DNA from: Citrobacter sp. | GTDB taxonomy: Bacteria > Pseudomonadota > Gammaproteobacteria > Enterobacterales > Enterobacteriaceae | Direction: 5' to 3' | Assembly (NCBI GenBank): GCA_019415335.1 | Contig: DXKH01000137.1 | Coordinates: 1 to 64,000, forward strand | DNA length: 64,000 nucleotides | Shown here: positions 1-11,400 of the stretch, piece after piece | How positions within the stretch are numbered: the first letter of the stretch is position 1 | Layout: each line of letters opens with the position of its first letter | The notes under the pieces: model-generated | Told to the model about the DNA's origin: nothing | Databases searched by the model: none | Seen by the model: only the letters and a program-made list of their open reading frames with translations | Position numbers and translations under genes: made by a program

Positions 1-70
1 GGGCAGAAACTCCGGCTTCGGCCTCGCGGAGAATACTAATGATCTGTTCGTCGGAAAAACGCTTCTTCAT
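1..70 (-). CDS. IS3-family transposase OrfA, N-terminal part only
   Basis: The minus-strand reading from the ATG at 70 gives MKKRFSDEQIISILREAEAG and a few more residues, the characteristic start of the helix-turn-helix OrfA of IS407-group elements. OrfA binds the terminal repeats and is joined to the DDE catalytic protein OrfB by frameshifting. Only about 23 residues are in the window. The gene continues off the left edge, so function cannot be assessed. Confidence 0.85.
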   Translation of the reverse strand, partial: MKKRFSDEQIISILREAEAGVSA

Positions 71-141
71 GGGGATATCCTCATGTGGCTTATGAAGACA
101 TTACTAACATCGCGGTGTGTTAATCAACGGGGAGCAGGTCA
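1..141 (-). mobile_element. End of an IS3-family (IS407-type) insertion sequence, cut by the window edge
   Basis: The segment carries the first codons of an IS3-family OrfA on the minus strand. Beyond them lies a terminal sequence that, read on the minus strand, begins TGACCTGCTCCCCG, a terminus typical of the IS407 group. I place the element's end at 141. The rest lies left of the window, so integrity and target duplication cannot be judged. Confidence 0.75.
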
Positions 142-517
142 CGGGAATACCCTGACCGGGGTGTGATTCCATTGTGGCTCACCAGAAAGAATTATCTCTC
201 CAGTTCTCATGAGCGCCTGTCAATTAGCAAGACTGGATAGTCCCGTCTTGTTTATTATTTGAGTGCGTATTATTTGAATGGCATTATTTAAATAAACGCT
301 AAACAACCATTTACTTAGTATGGATATACTAATTTTATTCGTTAACCTGTTCTGGCTAACAAACGAACAGCTCCCCAGCAGGAAACTGTCAACTCGGAAG
401 GAAAACGTTTAGCCGCTTGTGGCTTGTTCTTACCGCCTTAACCGTTACGTTAGCTCCAGAGCAACTAACCTTGCTCATAAGTGCCTTGCTTGTGGAATGA
501 TTCTTTTTTCATTGTGT
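142..517. other. Non-coding, AT-rich stretch between IS end and small membrane protein gene
   Basis: No convincing gene is visible. A 6-bp inverted repeat (CAAGAC at 228-233, GTCTTG at 245-250) followed by TTTATTATTT could be a weak terminator. The rest is AT-rich and probably holds the promoter of the small gene at 555, but I cannot pick one -35/-10 pair with confidence. Confidence 0.4.
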
Positions 518-544
518 AGCAGCCTGTGCAGGCGGCTCTTTTTC
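518..544 (+). terminator. Hairpin plus T-run just upstream of a small ORF
   Basis: An imperfect stem (AGCAGCCT / AGGCGGCT, one mismatch) with loop GTGC is followed by CTTTTTC. It lies immediately before the ribosome-binding site of the 49-codon gene at 555. It may therefore end upstream transcription, or act as an attenuator in that gene's leader. Confidence 0.5.
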
Positions 545-554
545 AGGAGGCAGC

Positions 555-704
555 ATGCCACTCAATAAAATGAAGCGTCATGCCATACTCCACACGCTCT
601 CTATACCTGAACGTAAACTACGCCCCTTAAAATGGCTTGCTCTTATCTCATCCCTGCTCGTTATATTACAACTGGCAATTGAGAGCCTGGTCATAAGCGA
701 ATAA
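555..704 (+). CDS. Small single-span membrane protein (49 residues)
   Basis: The ATG at 555 is preceded by a good ribosome-binding site (CAGGAGG, 5-6 bases spacing). The reading frame runs 49 codons to TAA. The first half is basic (several K, R and H), and residues about 26-43 form one hydrophobic segment (WLALISSLLVILQLAI), giving a predicted inner-membrane peptide. I do not recognise a family member with known function. The strong ribosome-binding site and the charge-then-helix layout support a real gene. A terminator-like hairpin sits directly upstream. Confidence 0.55.
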   Translation: MPLNKMKRHAILHTLSIPERKLRPLKWLALISSLLVILQLAIESLVISE

Positions 705-884
705 CGGAATAGCAATTCCTGTACAAAGACCAAATCTGGAATGATTTTCTGATATCTGTCGGGTTCAGAGCACAAAACTTAATGTATTTTTTTTCCAACA
801 ACACAATCATTACGTAGAGTTGTGCCTCTGTTGAGTTTCATAGGTAAAGACCTGACTGACAGAATCTGAATAAGGAAATGAACC

Positions 885-1319
885 ATGGATAACTATACGC
901 TGCATCGTGGCAGACTTATCGACCATATCCAGCTCGTGGTAAACGACTTTGCCGCAAGCAAAGCGTTTTACACAGCTGTTCTGGCGGAACTTAAGATCCC
1001 CCTGGTTATCACCGATGACGATTATATCTGGGCTGACGAACTGGTCATTTCGTCCGTAAAAAGTTCGGAGTCTGGAGGGGTGTCTACAGGACGGCACCAT
1101 CTGGCCTTTCAGGCCGCAGACCGTGAATCGGTGAACGCGTTTTACCACGCAGCACTAAATCATGGCGGACGTGATAACGGCGCACCTGCCGAACGAACCT
1201 ATCATCCCGGATACTATGCCGCTTTTGTTCTGGATCCGGACGGTAACAACATCGAAGCTGTTTACCATGGTGAGGGCGATCGCAGTGCCCGCTCTGTAGA
1301 AATCAGCTTCACTGTCTGA
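885..1319 (+). CDS. VOC (glyoxalase/bleomycin-resistance fold) family protein
   Basis: This 144-residue protein has two betaalphabetabetabeta modules of the vicinal-oxygen-chelate superfamily. An N-terminal strand with His14 (RLIDHIQLVV) is followed by FYTAVL, a central HHLAFQA segment, and a C-terminal DPDGNNIEAVY whose glutamate is the usual metal ligand. The start follows a TAAGGAAATG ribosome-binding site. Members include glyoxalase I-like enzymes, dioxygenases and antibiotic-binding proteins. The substrate here cannot be told. The gene is island cargo, with a truncated ORF and an IS911-like element just downstream. Confidence 0.85.
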   Translation: MDNYTLHRGRLIDHIQLVVNDFAASKAFYTAVLAELKIPLVITDDDYIWADELVISSVKSSESGGVSTGRHHLAFQAADRESVNAFYHAALNHGGRDNGAPAERTYHPGYYAAFVLDPDGNNIEAVYHGEGDRSARSVEISFTV

Positions 1320-1379
1320 GAAAACAGGGAGCATATTTTCCCCTGTAGCTCCCGGTAACCGCAATGGAGAGCTTTATCT

Positions 1380-1410
1380 ATGACCGTTATTCCGGTATCA
1401 GCCCTTGAAT
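1380..1410 (+). pseudogene. N-terminal stub of a gene cut by the IS911-like element
   Basis: After a good ribosome-binding site (GGAGAG, 1366-1371), an ATG at 1380 opens a frame reading MTVIPVSALE. The frame hits a stop as soon as it enters the insertion sequence at 1411. This looks like the beginning of a disrupted gene. No continuation is recognisable beyond the right end of the element, so the rest was probably deleted. The product cannot be named from ten residues. Confidence 0.5.
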
Positions 1411-1482
1411 TGTAGTGGTTTACTGAATTTGGCCACCTGAACAGAGGTGATATGCTCATCTCAGAACAATACAGGTGTCCCA

Positions 1483-2984
<1,502 letters not shown>

Positions 2985-3052
2985 CAGTTTAAAGTTATCA
3001 ACCTTACGTAACATAACCAAAATAATAATTTATTCCAGCATCAAAAGTTGAC

Positions 3053-3129
3053 GGTCATTTGGTCTAGAAGCGTCTTGTTCGGAACAAAGCTCTGCCTAGT
3101 TTTTAACATACAATGTCTAGACCATGACC
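3053..3129. repeat. Long inverted repeat with internal palindrome
   Basis: The arm at 3053-3068 (GGTCATTTGGTCTAGA) pairs with 3116-3129 (TCTAGACCATGACC) apart from a two-base bulge. The loop is about 47 bases. Inside the loop is a 13-bp perfect palindrome (TTGTTCGGAACAA). It might be a structured RNA, a recombination site or a mobile-element remnant. There is no attached reading frame. Confidence 0.55.
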
Positions 3130-3169
3130 TTCAGCCATTACACATCAGCCAAAATATCGACCAGAACCA

Positions 3170-3196
3170 GATGGATATCTCAACCATATATCCATC
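3170..3196. repeat. 9-bp stem inverted repeat
   Basis: GATGGATAT (3170-3178) pairs perfectly with ATATCCATC (3188-3196) around a 9-base loop. No poly-T follows, so it is not a standard terminator. Confidence 0.5.
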
Positions 3197-3277
3197 GTGG
3201 AAAACCATTAACATTTAGATATCTTATTTACCCTTGCAGTCGATTCATGGCACTGAGCGGAAAAGCTAACAGAGCTA

Positions 3278-3307
3278 AAGGTCCGCTGTGAGCGAAAAAC
3301 GGACCTT
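3278..3307. repeat. Hairpin repeat with TGAGCGAAA loop
   Basis: AAGGTCCG pairs with CGGACCTT around a loop containing TGAGCGAAA. A related hairpin with the same loop motif occurs at 16972-16997. The two look like members of a dispersed intergenic repeat family. Confidence 0.5.
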
Positions 3308-3451
3308 CAAATGCGAACCGGTTCAATTGATTAACCTTGGCTGTCAGTCAAGCCATCGTTAACATGAATCCGATCGAAAATTCCTTATCGCATTTTTACA
3401 AATACGCAGTGGCAAGAAAGATAGATTCTGGCTCATGACAAGTAGAGTTGT

Positions 3452-4360
3452 TCATTTGTATAAAGAGACTTCGCCTTCAGGACGCGTTTTAAACCTGCGA
3501 TGCATCCACAGGTATTGCTCAGGGGCACGGAGAATTTCACGCTCGATGACCTTGTTCATATAAGCCGCTGCGGCGACCTTGTCTTCCCCTGGATAGCCTG
3601 CCAACGGATTGCTGATATACATGTGATAACCTTTTTTATCGCTACGTCTAATCATGCTAAGTGTGATCAAGTGTGCACCAGCGAGTTTTGACAGAGCATA
3701 CGTTCCGTTCGTCGTGGCTGCTTTTTTTACCGAGAAAAAAGGTGCAAAAACGCTTCCCTTAGACCCATAATCCTGGTCTGGTGCAAACCAAACGGCTTCA
3801 CCTGCTTTTAGCGCATGAACAAAACCAGATAAATTACGTCGATTAATCATAGCTTTATTTGAACGCATACGCCCTTTTGTCTGTACCCATTCCATTAATG
3901 GATCATTGTGTGGGCGATACGTTGCCATCATAGGATGGCATAACCCCATTACTCTTCCACACAACTCAAGGGACATAAAATGAATCCCGACAACCATTAC
4001 TCCTCTTGTCGCACCGGTCAGGTTTTCAAGCCCTTCGACATCAAACCATTTTTTGACTCTCGCATCGCTCCAGAACCAGGCCATTCCTGTTTCCATCAGT
4101 CCCAGCCCGAGAGAAACAAAGTTTTTATTGACCATCTGGCTCCGGGCAAACGGTGTCATCTCGGGAAAGCACAGTTCGATATTTCTAATCGCAATCCGTT
4201 CCCGGCGTTTCAGAAAGGGTCTGGATATTTTTCCAAGGCCAGAGCCCAGAATATGTAAAACCGGGTAAGGAAGTTGAACGAGAAGCCACAGCAGACCCAA
4301 ACCAGACCAGGTAAGCCAGTGGCGAGGATGAAGTAAATTATGAGTAAAAGTCTGTGCCAT
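3452..4360 (-). CDS. LpxP/LpxL-type lipid A acyltransferase (island paralogue)
   Basis: This 302-residue protein belongs to the late lipid A acyltransferase family. It has an N-terminal membrane anchor (about 16-38) and the H-X4-E catalytic motif at His127-Glu132 (IHFMSLE). Conserved blocks YRPHNDPLMEWVQ, RMRSNKAMI, WFAPDQDYG and HRRFKTRPEG follow. As recalled, the sequence is closer to LpxP (KKWFDVEGL, RVMGLC, MMATYRPHN), the cold-induced palmitoleoyltransferase, than to LpxL. The start is set by AAGGAAATTT before the ATG. A second acyltransferase carried on an island could alter lipid A acylation at low temperature. The acyl-chain choice is inferred. Confidence 0.9.
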   Translation of the reverse strand: MAQTFTHNLLHPRHWLTWSGLGLLWLLVQLPYPVLHILGSGLGKISRPFLKRRERIAIRNIELCFPEMTPFARSQMVNKNFVSLGLGLMETGMAWFWSDARVKKWFDVEGLENLTGATRGVMVVGIHFMSLELCGRVMGLCHPMMATYRPHNDPLMEWVQTKGRMRSNKAMINRRNLSGFVHALKAGEAVWFAPDQDYGSKGSVFAPFFSVKKAATTNGTYALSKLAGAHLITLSMIRRSDKKGYHMYISNPLAGYPGEDKVAAAAYMNKVIEREILRAPEQYLWMHRRFKTRPEGEVSLYK

Positions 4361-4562
4361 AAATTTCCTTAATGCTAATGAAGGTTATAACGCAAAAGGA
4401 AAACAATGAGGCAATTCGTCTTTAGCGATACATTTTGTTTTAGATAATTTAAATTCATCTAAATTCAGGAAAAAATATTTTTCAATGACTGGTGAATAAT
4501 TTAAAGAGCCAAGGGTGAATTGTAAGCCAGCAAATTTATTCTGTTATAAATCCATGGTTTTA

Positions 4563-4835
4563 TCATTGATACTCAAGGAATTGTCTTCTTGATTCATCAT
4601 CATCAAGGTACTCAAAAGAAAGAAGCCGAATTTTGGTAAGTTTATAAAACCACTCACAATCGTTTCGTTGAATAATTTCGCCTGGTTTGAAACATATCCC
4701 GGATGCCACCCGAATAATCGCATATTTACCATTACTAAACCTGACCCGGTGAATACAGAAAGGTTGGCCAGGCTGTCCGTGACAGCTGTTCGACATGATA
4801 TGCCCTTCAATAAAAACAGATTTTTTAGATTTCAT
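4563..4835 (-). CDS. Hypothetical protein (90 residues)
   Basis: The frame is open from the ATG at 4835 (MKSKKSVFIEG). I prefer it to the ATG at 4841 because GAGGG lies 8 bases upstream of the former and only 2 from the latter. The protein is soluble and mixed alpha/beta in appearance (FCIHRVRFSNGKYAIIRVASGICFKPGEIIQ), with a C-terminus rich in D, E and R. I recognise no family. It is co-oriented with the acyltransferase and zinc-ribbon genes on either side and may share transcription with them. Confidence 0.55.
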   Translation of the reverse strand: MKSKKSVFIEGHIMSNSCHGQPGQPFCIHRVRFSNGKYAIIRVASGICFKPGEIIQRNDCEWFYKLTKIRLLSFEYLDDDESRRQFLEYQ

Positions 4836-4904
4836 TATCATACCCTCGACAACAGCAGTACAGGAGGAATGTTGTCATTTTCCGACATCACTGACGTTAA
4901 GTGA

Positions 4905-5081
4905 TCAGCCGCCGATACACCAGCATTCTGAAGGTCTGAACAACAGTCCGCAGGCAGGGCACTCAAGAACCGCATCTTTTCTTAGTTTACCTGCTTTCTG
5001 ATCGGCTCTGTGTGCACATACCGGGCAGGCAACATGAACCGGTCTTTCTTTAAAATACCTGAGCCCATTTGTATAAGACAT
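4905..5081 (-). CDS. Small zinc-ribbon protein (58 residues)
   Basis: The protein MSYTNGLRYFKERPVHVA is followed by CPVC, 18 residues on by CPAC, then a final CWC. The two CxxC knuckles predict one zinc ribbon. I start at 5081 because it gives a compact protein, whereas the upstream frame encodes an unlikely hydrophobic extension. The ribosome-binding site is weak (AGAGA). A clear paralogue with the same CPVC...K.R...CP.C..LF pattern lies at 14226-14390, on the other side of the giant glucan synthase gene. The role is unknown. Nucleic-acid binding is possible. Confidence 0.65.
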   Translation of the reverse strand: MSYTNGLRYFKERPVHVACPVCAHRADQKAGKLRKDAVLECPACGLLFRPSECWCIGG

Positions 5082-5234
5082 AAATAATTCTCTGAGGAAT
5101 ACAGTAATTATTATACGCTTTAATATAAAAATAACTGGCATAAGTTATGTTAAGTTGTGTCTGAATCAGGATATCAGATATTGAAAATTGAACGTCTTAT
5201 TTATGATACACTACCCTTCCGTGAGAAATTTAAG

Positions 5235-5468
5235 ATGAAATCAGAAGACACCCTTGACTGGTATCCGGCACAACTACCGCCTGTGAAAATTATTCTTGGC
5301 GAAGCCGTGCTGGCTGTGGGTAAACAGGGCCGACCGATTAATACCCGCACCTTGCTGGAATACCTTCAGGTCATGCAGGACAAACAAAAAAGGCGGGATG
5401 ACAAAATCGCCATGCAGACTGCGATTGATGTTCTCAGGGATAATCAGCGCATTAACGGCAGACGTTAA
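5235..5468 (+). CDS. YmgB/AriR/YcgZ-like small regulator (77 residues)
   Basis: The core reads ILGEAVLAVGKQGRPINTRTLLEYLQ and then a second helix (AMQTAIDVLRDNQRI). This resembles the dimeric helical proteins YmgB/AriR and YcgZ, which E. coli makes under cold or blue light and which affect biofilm, acid resistance and the Rcs phosphorelay. I place the start at the ATG at 5235 (MKSEDTLDW). A GTG 26 codons upstream would extend it but lacks a ribosome-binding site. The gene faces the end of the glucan synthase gene, with its stop 20 bases from that gene's stop. Family assignment rests on pattern, not on a search. Confidence 0.65.
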   Translation: MKSEDTLDWYPAQLPPVKIILGEAVLAVGKQGRPINTRTLLEYLQVMQDKQKRRDDKIAMQTAIDVLRDNQRINGRR

Positions 5469-5487
5469 TGCACCTCCGGGATCAGTG

Positions 5488-8400
5488 TCAGTTCTGAATG
5501 ATCTCAACCGTATGGTTTTGTCCATCATCCTTCAGCGGTATTCTGTCATCAGGGAGGAGAACACCATCCAGCGTCACGCAATATTCTGCATCGCCGCGTG
5601 AAACACTAATCTGATAATGGCTTTCACCATATTGATATGCCATAGAAAAAGACGACCACTCATCCGGTAACCTGGCATGAACACTAAAGTCAGTGCCGGA
5701 ACGTTTTATCCCCAGTAATTCCTCGGTAAGTAAACGCCAGGCCCAGCCTGCGGAACCGGTATACCAGCTCCACCCTGCACGTCCGGTATGGGGAGCGACG
5801 CTGTAGACATCAGCACTCATGACATAAGGCTCAGCTTTATAAATCCCGACAGAGTCCGCATTCAGGGTATGATTTATAGGGTTGAGCATTGACCAGAGTT
5901 GCCAGGCTCGTCCGGCATTCCCCATTCGGGCAAAGGCCATCACTGCCCAGATGGCGCCATGCGTATACTGCCCTCCGTTTTCCCGCACGCCGGGCAGGTA
6001 CCCCTGTATGTAGCCCGGATTTGGACCGTGTCCGTCGAAAGGAGGCGTTAACAGTTTGATCAGCCCTCCTTCGTTATCCACAAGGTGCTTATCCAGCGCC
6101 TGCATGGCCTTTGCGCACCGTCCCGGGCTCGCGGCGCCGGACAATACAGACCAGCTCTGCGCAATCGCATCAATCCGGCAGTCCTGTGAGGTTTTCGATC
6201 CCAGGGGAGTACCATCGTCAAAATACCCGCGCCGGTACCATTCCCCATCCCAGGCGTGGGCTTCGAGATTACTTTGCAGGCGCAGAGCCTGTGAACGGCA
6301 CATCGCGGCGACGCTTTCATCCAGCCTGCGCTCCGCCAGCGCTGCAAACCGCTGCAAAATGTCGTACAGGAAGAAGCCCAGCCAGACGCTTTCACCTTTG
6401 CCTTCGATACCCACCCGGTTCATCCCGTCATTCCAGTCACCAGCCCCCATCAGCGGCAGGCCATGCTCCCCGAAGCGAAGTCCATAGTGAATAGCTTTGA
6501 CGCAGTGTAACCAGAGTGTCTCTTCGGTGCCGCTGATGACCGGCGTGTCATAGACAGACTCTTCACCAGGCTGAAGCGAGCGTCCCTCCAGATAAGGAAT
6601 GCGTATTTCCAGTGCATCCATATCCCCCGTCGTTTCAACATAGTGGCAAACAGCAAGCGGCAGCCAAAGATAGTCATCGGAACAGCGGGTACGCACACCG
6701 TTGCCGTGTGGCGGGTGCCACCAGTGCTGCACATCCCCCTCGATAAACTGCCGTGATGCACAGAGTATTATCTGTTCACGCATCCGGTCCGGAGCAGCGT
6801 GGCTCAGAGCCAGCGTATCCTGCAGCTGATCGCGAAAACCAAATGCACCGCCAGACTGATAGTAGCCACTCCGGGCCATAAGACGGCAGGCGACCGTCTG
6901 ATACAACAGCCAGCCATTAACCAGTAAATTTACGGACGTGTCGGGGGTGTTAACTACGATTTTATCGAGAACATTGTGCCAGTGATTATGAATCCGGTTC
7001 AGCTCCTGGCGGACCGTATCCTCGTTCATGTAGCGGGCCAGCGTCTCCTGAGCACAAACATCATTCTCCTCTGCGCCGAGGATAAAAATAAACGTCCTCT
7101 GGTCCCCGTCAATTAATGTAACCGCCGATTGCACCGCTCCGCAGGGATCCAGACCGGCCCCCGTCTTACCAGAAAGCTTTTGCAGTTTCATAGCCGAAGG
7201 GGCGTGAAGGGAACCATTACGGCCAATAAACTCCCGGCGGTCCCCTGTCAGAGAACAGTCATTACCGCTGACGGCAAAAAATGTAGTTCGGCCGCCACCA
7301 TTATCACCATAAAAGTTATTCGCAAGTATCCCGCAGCCGCCGGGCGTTCTGGCCACATGTGTCACAATGTGAGGGGCTGAGCGCGTTAGTGTTTCTCCGA
7401 GCGTCCACTCTACATAGCCTGTGACGGAAAGTTGACGTGTCCGTCCCGAAGAGTTACTGAGCGTCAGGAGCACCAGTTTAACCGGATCTTCTTCAGCAAC
7501 CAGGACCGTCAACTCGCTGTCTATACCACTCTCACGATGGGCAAAAACGCTGTAGCCAAAACCATGGCGGGTCAGGTAATCACCGTGTCCGCGAACAGGT
7601 AAAGCCGTCGGCGACCAGCACTCCCCGCTCTCTTCATCGCGCAGGTAAAATGCCTCGCCGCTGCGATCGCTCACCGGATCGTTCTCCCACGGCGTCAACC
7701 GGTATTCATGGGCATTCTCATACCAGGTATAGGCCTGCCCTGCCTCTGAGATCACACTGCCAAAACGAGAATTTGCCAGTATGTTCGACCAAGGAGCCGG
7801 TGTAAGCGCATTTTCCCGAAGGACGATCTGATACTCCCGCCCATCCTGAGAAAATCCACCGTACCCATTGAAATGGCATAACTGACTGGTATCAGGGCTC
7901 CAGTCCGTATGTTGATTACGCTCGCGCACAGCACGCGGAATGAATGCCCTTGCCGGCGATTTCAGGGTATGAATACGCTGGTTAAGCTGCTCATTAATCC
8001 CCCCTGCGCGGTCATCAAGATAAAGACAGGCCACGCTCATCAAAAGCAACTTATCCTCAGCGGAGAGATGCTCACCGTTGCGGACAAAAAGCCCGCCCTT
8101 TTTATCCAGCAGACTGGCTTCAGACCCGGCATAAATTAACTCCATAATCTGATTTTGTAATCCCTGCTGGTAGCCGCCGGGGCTGTTATTCAGGATAACT
8201 AAATCAACATCCAGCCCTTTCTGTCTCCAGTAACGGTGTGCCTGAATCAGTGTGGTCACTGAGGTGATACTTTCCTCGCTGGTTATACTCAGCAGCACTA
8301 TCGGCAGATCCCCTGAAATTGCCCAGCCCCACAGTCCGGACTGGCCACGCCGGTTGCGGCCGATCGCCTGGCCTTCGGCGCGCAGCTCCTGGACAGAGTA

Positions 8401-11400
8401 AAGCACAGCGCTGGCGAGACTATTGAACAACGTGGCATCATCTTCACTGGCGTTCATCTGGCGCAATACCACCAGACTGTGAGACCAGGCCAGTTCAAAG
8501 ACGCGATCGGCGATAGGGTAATCGCGATATTTCTCCAGCAACGCCAGGCTCTGCTGACGGGTCTCGCTGATGCCATAAATGATATCAATCGTAACCGGCT
8601 GCCCCGGCTGCAGAATAATGGCGTTGCGAATTGCCAGTATCGGATCCAGCACCGAGCCCGACGTGTTGCCTAGCATCCCTCCCGTCTCTATTGCCTGTGC
8701 ATTCGCAGGGTTTCTGCCACGTCCAATAAACCTTGCCCTGTCCGTTTCAAACGACACGTTATGTCGGTTATCGCCGTGCACCACCATCATGTGAAACAGG
8801 CAAGGGCCCGGTTCATCCGGTGAGCGCGGGCGCCGGTGGCAAAGAATAGCGTCACGCTCAGGAGCCAGCTCAGTCTGAATAAACAAATTGCTGAATGCCG
8901 GGTGTGCCAGATCGCTGGCATCAGGTGCCAGTACCACTTCAGCATAGGTTGTCAGCTCCAGAGAGCGAGGCTTGCGACCACGATGAATCAGTGTGAGCCG
9001 TCGCAATTCAACATCATCCTCCGGAGAGATCACCACCTGAGTTTTGACGCTGAGTCCCCCTAAGCTGCGTCTGAATTCTGCCCCCGCATCGGTGAACAAC
9101 ACTTCCTCGTCTTGTCCGCTGGTGTAGCCTGTTGGTTGCCAGGTATTGCTCCACACATCTCCCGTCTGGGTATCGCGGATGTAGCAGAATGCTCCCCAGT
9201 TATCACGGGTGGTATCACTGCGCCAGCGCGTTAGTGCAATATCATTCCAGCGACTGTAACCGCCGCCGCCCGCGGTCAACATCAGATGATAATGGCCGTT
9301 GGACAGGAGTTGAATATCCGGGGCGGGGGTATCCACGCTATAGAAAATACGGGGTTCATAGCGAACGGGTTTGACCATGCCCTCATGAGATTCAAAATGA
9401 CGGCGCGGACTGTACAGATCGACCGCATCCGGCACGCGCTCCTGTAACAGCAGACTCGCTGACCGGAATACCGTACTGGACATAAAGCGTTCAGTCATGG
9501 GGGCATCAAGCAGCACATGAGCCAGCGCCTGAAATGCCATACCCTGGTGATGCGCCATCCAGGACTGTACCACCGCATAGAGCTGACCGGTTGCAAGACG
9601 TGAGGGGGTATAGTCCAGCGCTTCATAAAAACCGTATTCTCCGCATGCACCATTTTTTTGCAGCCTGAACAGATTCTCACAAGCTTTCTGCGGGGAAACC
9701 ATCAGCGCCAGCAGCGTGGCGTAAGGAGCGACAACCATGTCATCGGCAAGTCCCCTGCGTAGACCGAGCCCCGGTACGCCAAATGCCTGATACTGATAAT
9801 TATGCTGAACATCAAAAGCATGATAGCCAGACTCTGAAACACCCCATGGTACCCCGCGTTCTTTCCCCCAGTGAATCTGGCGCATAACCGCCGACTGACT
9901 CATTTCATCGAGCAGGCTGCCGGGCCAGGTGGGCATCACCAGATTCGGCATCAGATATTCAAACATGGATCCGCTCCATGACATCAGGGCAGTTTCATTA
10001 TCAATCGTGGTAAACAATCGACCCAGCGCGTACCAGCTTTTAAGAGGCAGCTGATTAGTCGCAATGGCAAGAAAACTGGTCAGGCGGATTTCAGACGGCA
10101 GGAGATCGTAGTGGCTCTTGTCAGGCATATTGGTGTCACAGTTATAACCGACGCTGAGCAGACTGGTTGCTTCACTGTACAGAAAGGCGAAATCCATCCG
10201 GGCATGCTCATCCAGCCGCTGTTCCAGCTCGGTGATAATATTGAGTCGCATTCGGGCCTGCTCCGCCACTGACGCCGGAGGCGTTCCTGTACCGGTTAAT
10301 GTCGGACGGGCAAGCTCGCTCAGCGTCGGCAGCGTCTGTTCATTCCAGGATGCAGGCAACCAGCCAAGCAACAGAGACCACTCATGGCAAAGCTGAACCA
10401 GTTGATGCTCCAGATGTCCAGCCCAGCGCATCTGAAGAGGAGATCCCTGATGACATGCGCTGGTCAGATGGTTGCACTGGGTGCGCATGCTTTTCAGTTC
10501 GCTGAAAAGCGCCTGCGGAGAGAGCGACACCGCGTTCAGGCAATGCTTGCGCAGCAGTCTCAGGCTGTCAGGTGGGTTCTTACCCCACTGTTTTTCCAGA
10601 ATATCCAGCGTATCGTTCAGTCCTGCCAGTATCTGTTGGTTGCTTAAAACAGGCTGATGACGCATGGCGGACAGGCCTGCACGCAGGGTCAATAAATGCC
10701 CGGCCATATTGCCGCTGTCGACGCTGGAGATATAGCGTGGACTGAGGGGGACCAGCGTACGGGTGTCATACCAGTTGTAGAGATGGCCCCGGTAGTGCTC
10801 CATTTTATCCATCGTGTCGAGCGTGAGCGACACGCGCCGGAGCACCTCTCCGCCAGGCAGGTAGCCAAAGTCCCATGCCGTCAGGTTAGCCATAAGTGAA
10901 AGACCAATATTGGTAGGAGAAGTTCGGTGTGCCACCGTCGGTTGTGGTATTTCCTGATAATTATCAGGCGGAAGCCAGTTCTCTTTTGCTGTGGCAAATG
11001 TTTCAAAAAAAGCCCAGATTTCACGGCTTGTCTGGCGTAACAGCTGTTTTTGTTCCTGATTAGGCGAAAAAACCTTTCGCACGGGCTGGCGACTCAGCCA
11101 GCTCATCAGCAGCGGTGCCACACACCATACCAAACCGATCGGTAACGCAATCCCCAGCAGCTGTGGGGCAAATTGTCCGGTCAGTATTGTCAGCGCCACG
11201 CCACCGGCAGCGTTCAGCCACATCGCCTGATAAAAACGTGCAACAGTGGGTCTGGCCTGACTGCTGTCCTGGCTGTGGCTGACCCACTGGCTGAGGTGAC
11301 GCCTGCTTATCCCCAGTCGCCATAGCGTCACGGCGATCGCTTTCAGCGAATATCCGGCTTCGTGCGGCAGTATCGCAAAATTAAGGCTGATACCTGACAG

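Larger units (their letters stand above)
2985..3451. other. 467-bp gene-free stretch rich in inverted repeats
   Basis: No gene is visible on either strand. The stretch contains three separate inverted repeats, annotated individually at 3053-3129, 3170-3196 and 3278-3307. The DNA is AT-rich. It separates the AraC gene from the convergent acyltransferase gene, so terminators are expected here, but none has a proper T-run. Confidence 0.6.

Noticed and set aside
578..775. 65-codon minus-strand frame overlapping the small membrane protein gene
   Set aside because: It is antisense to a frame with a much better ribosome-binding site and a coherent membrane-peptide pattern.
3053..3129. Integron attC site as an explanation for the long inverted repeat
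   Set aside because: The ends do not show the paired GTTRRRY/RYYYAAC core sites and there is no integron integrase or cassette gene nearby.
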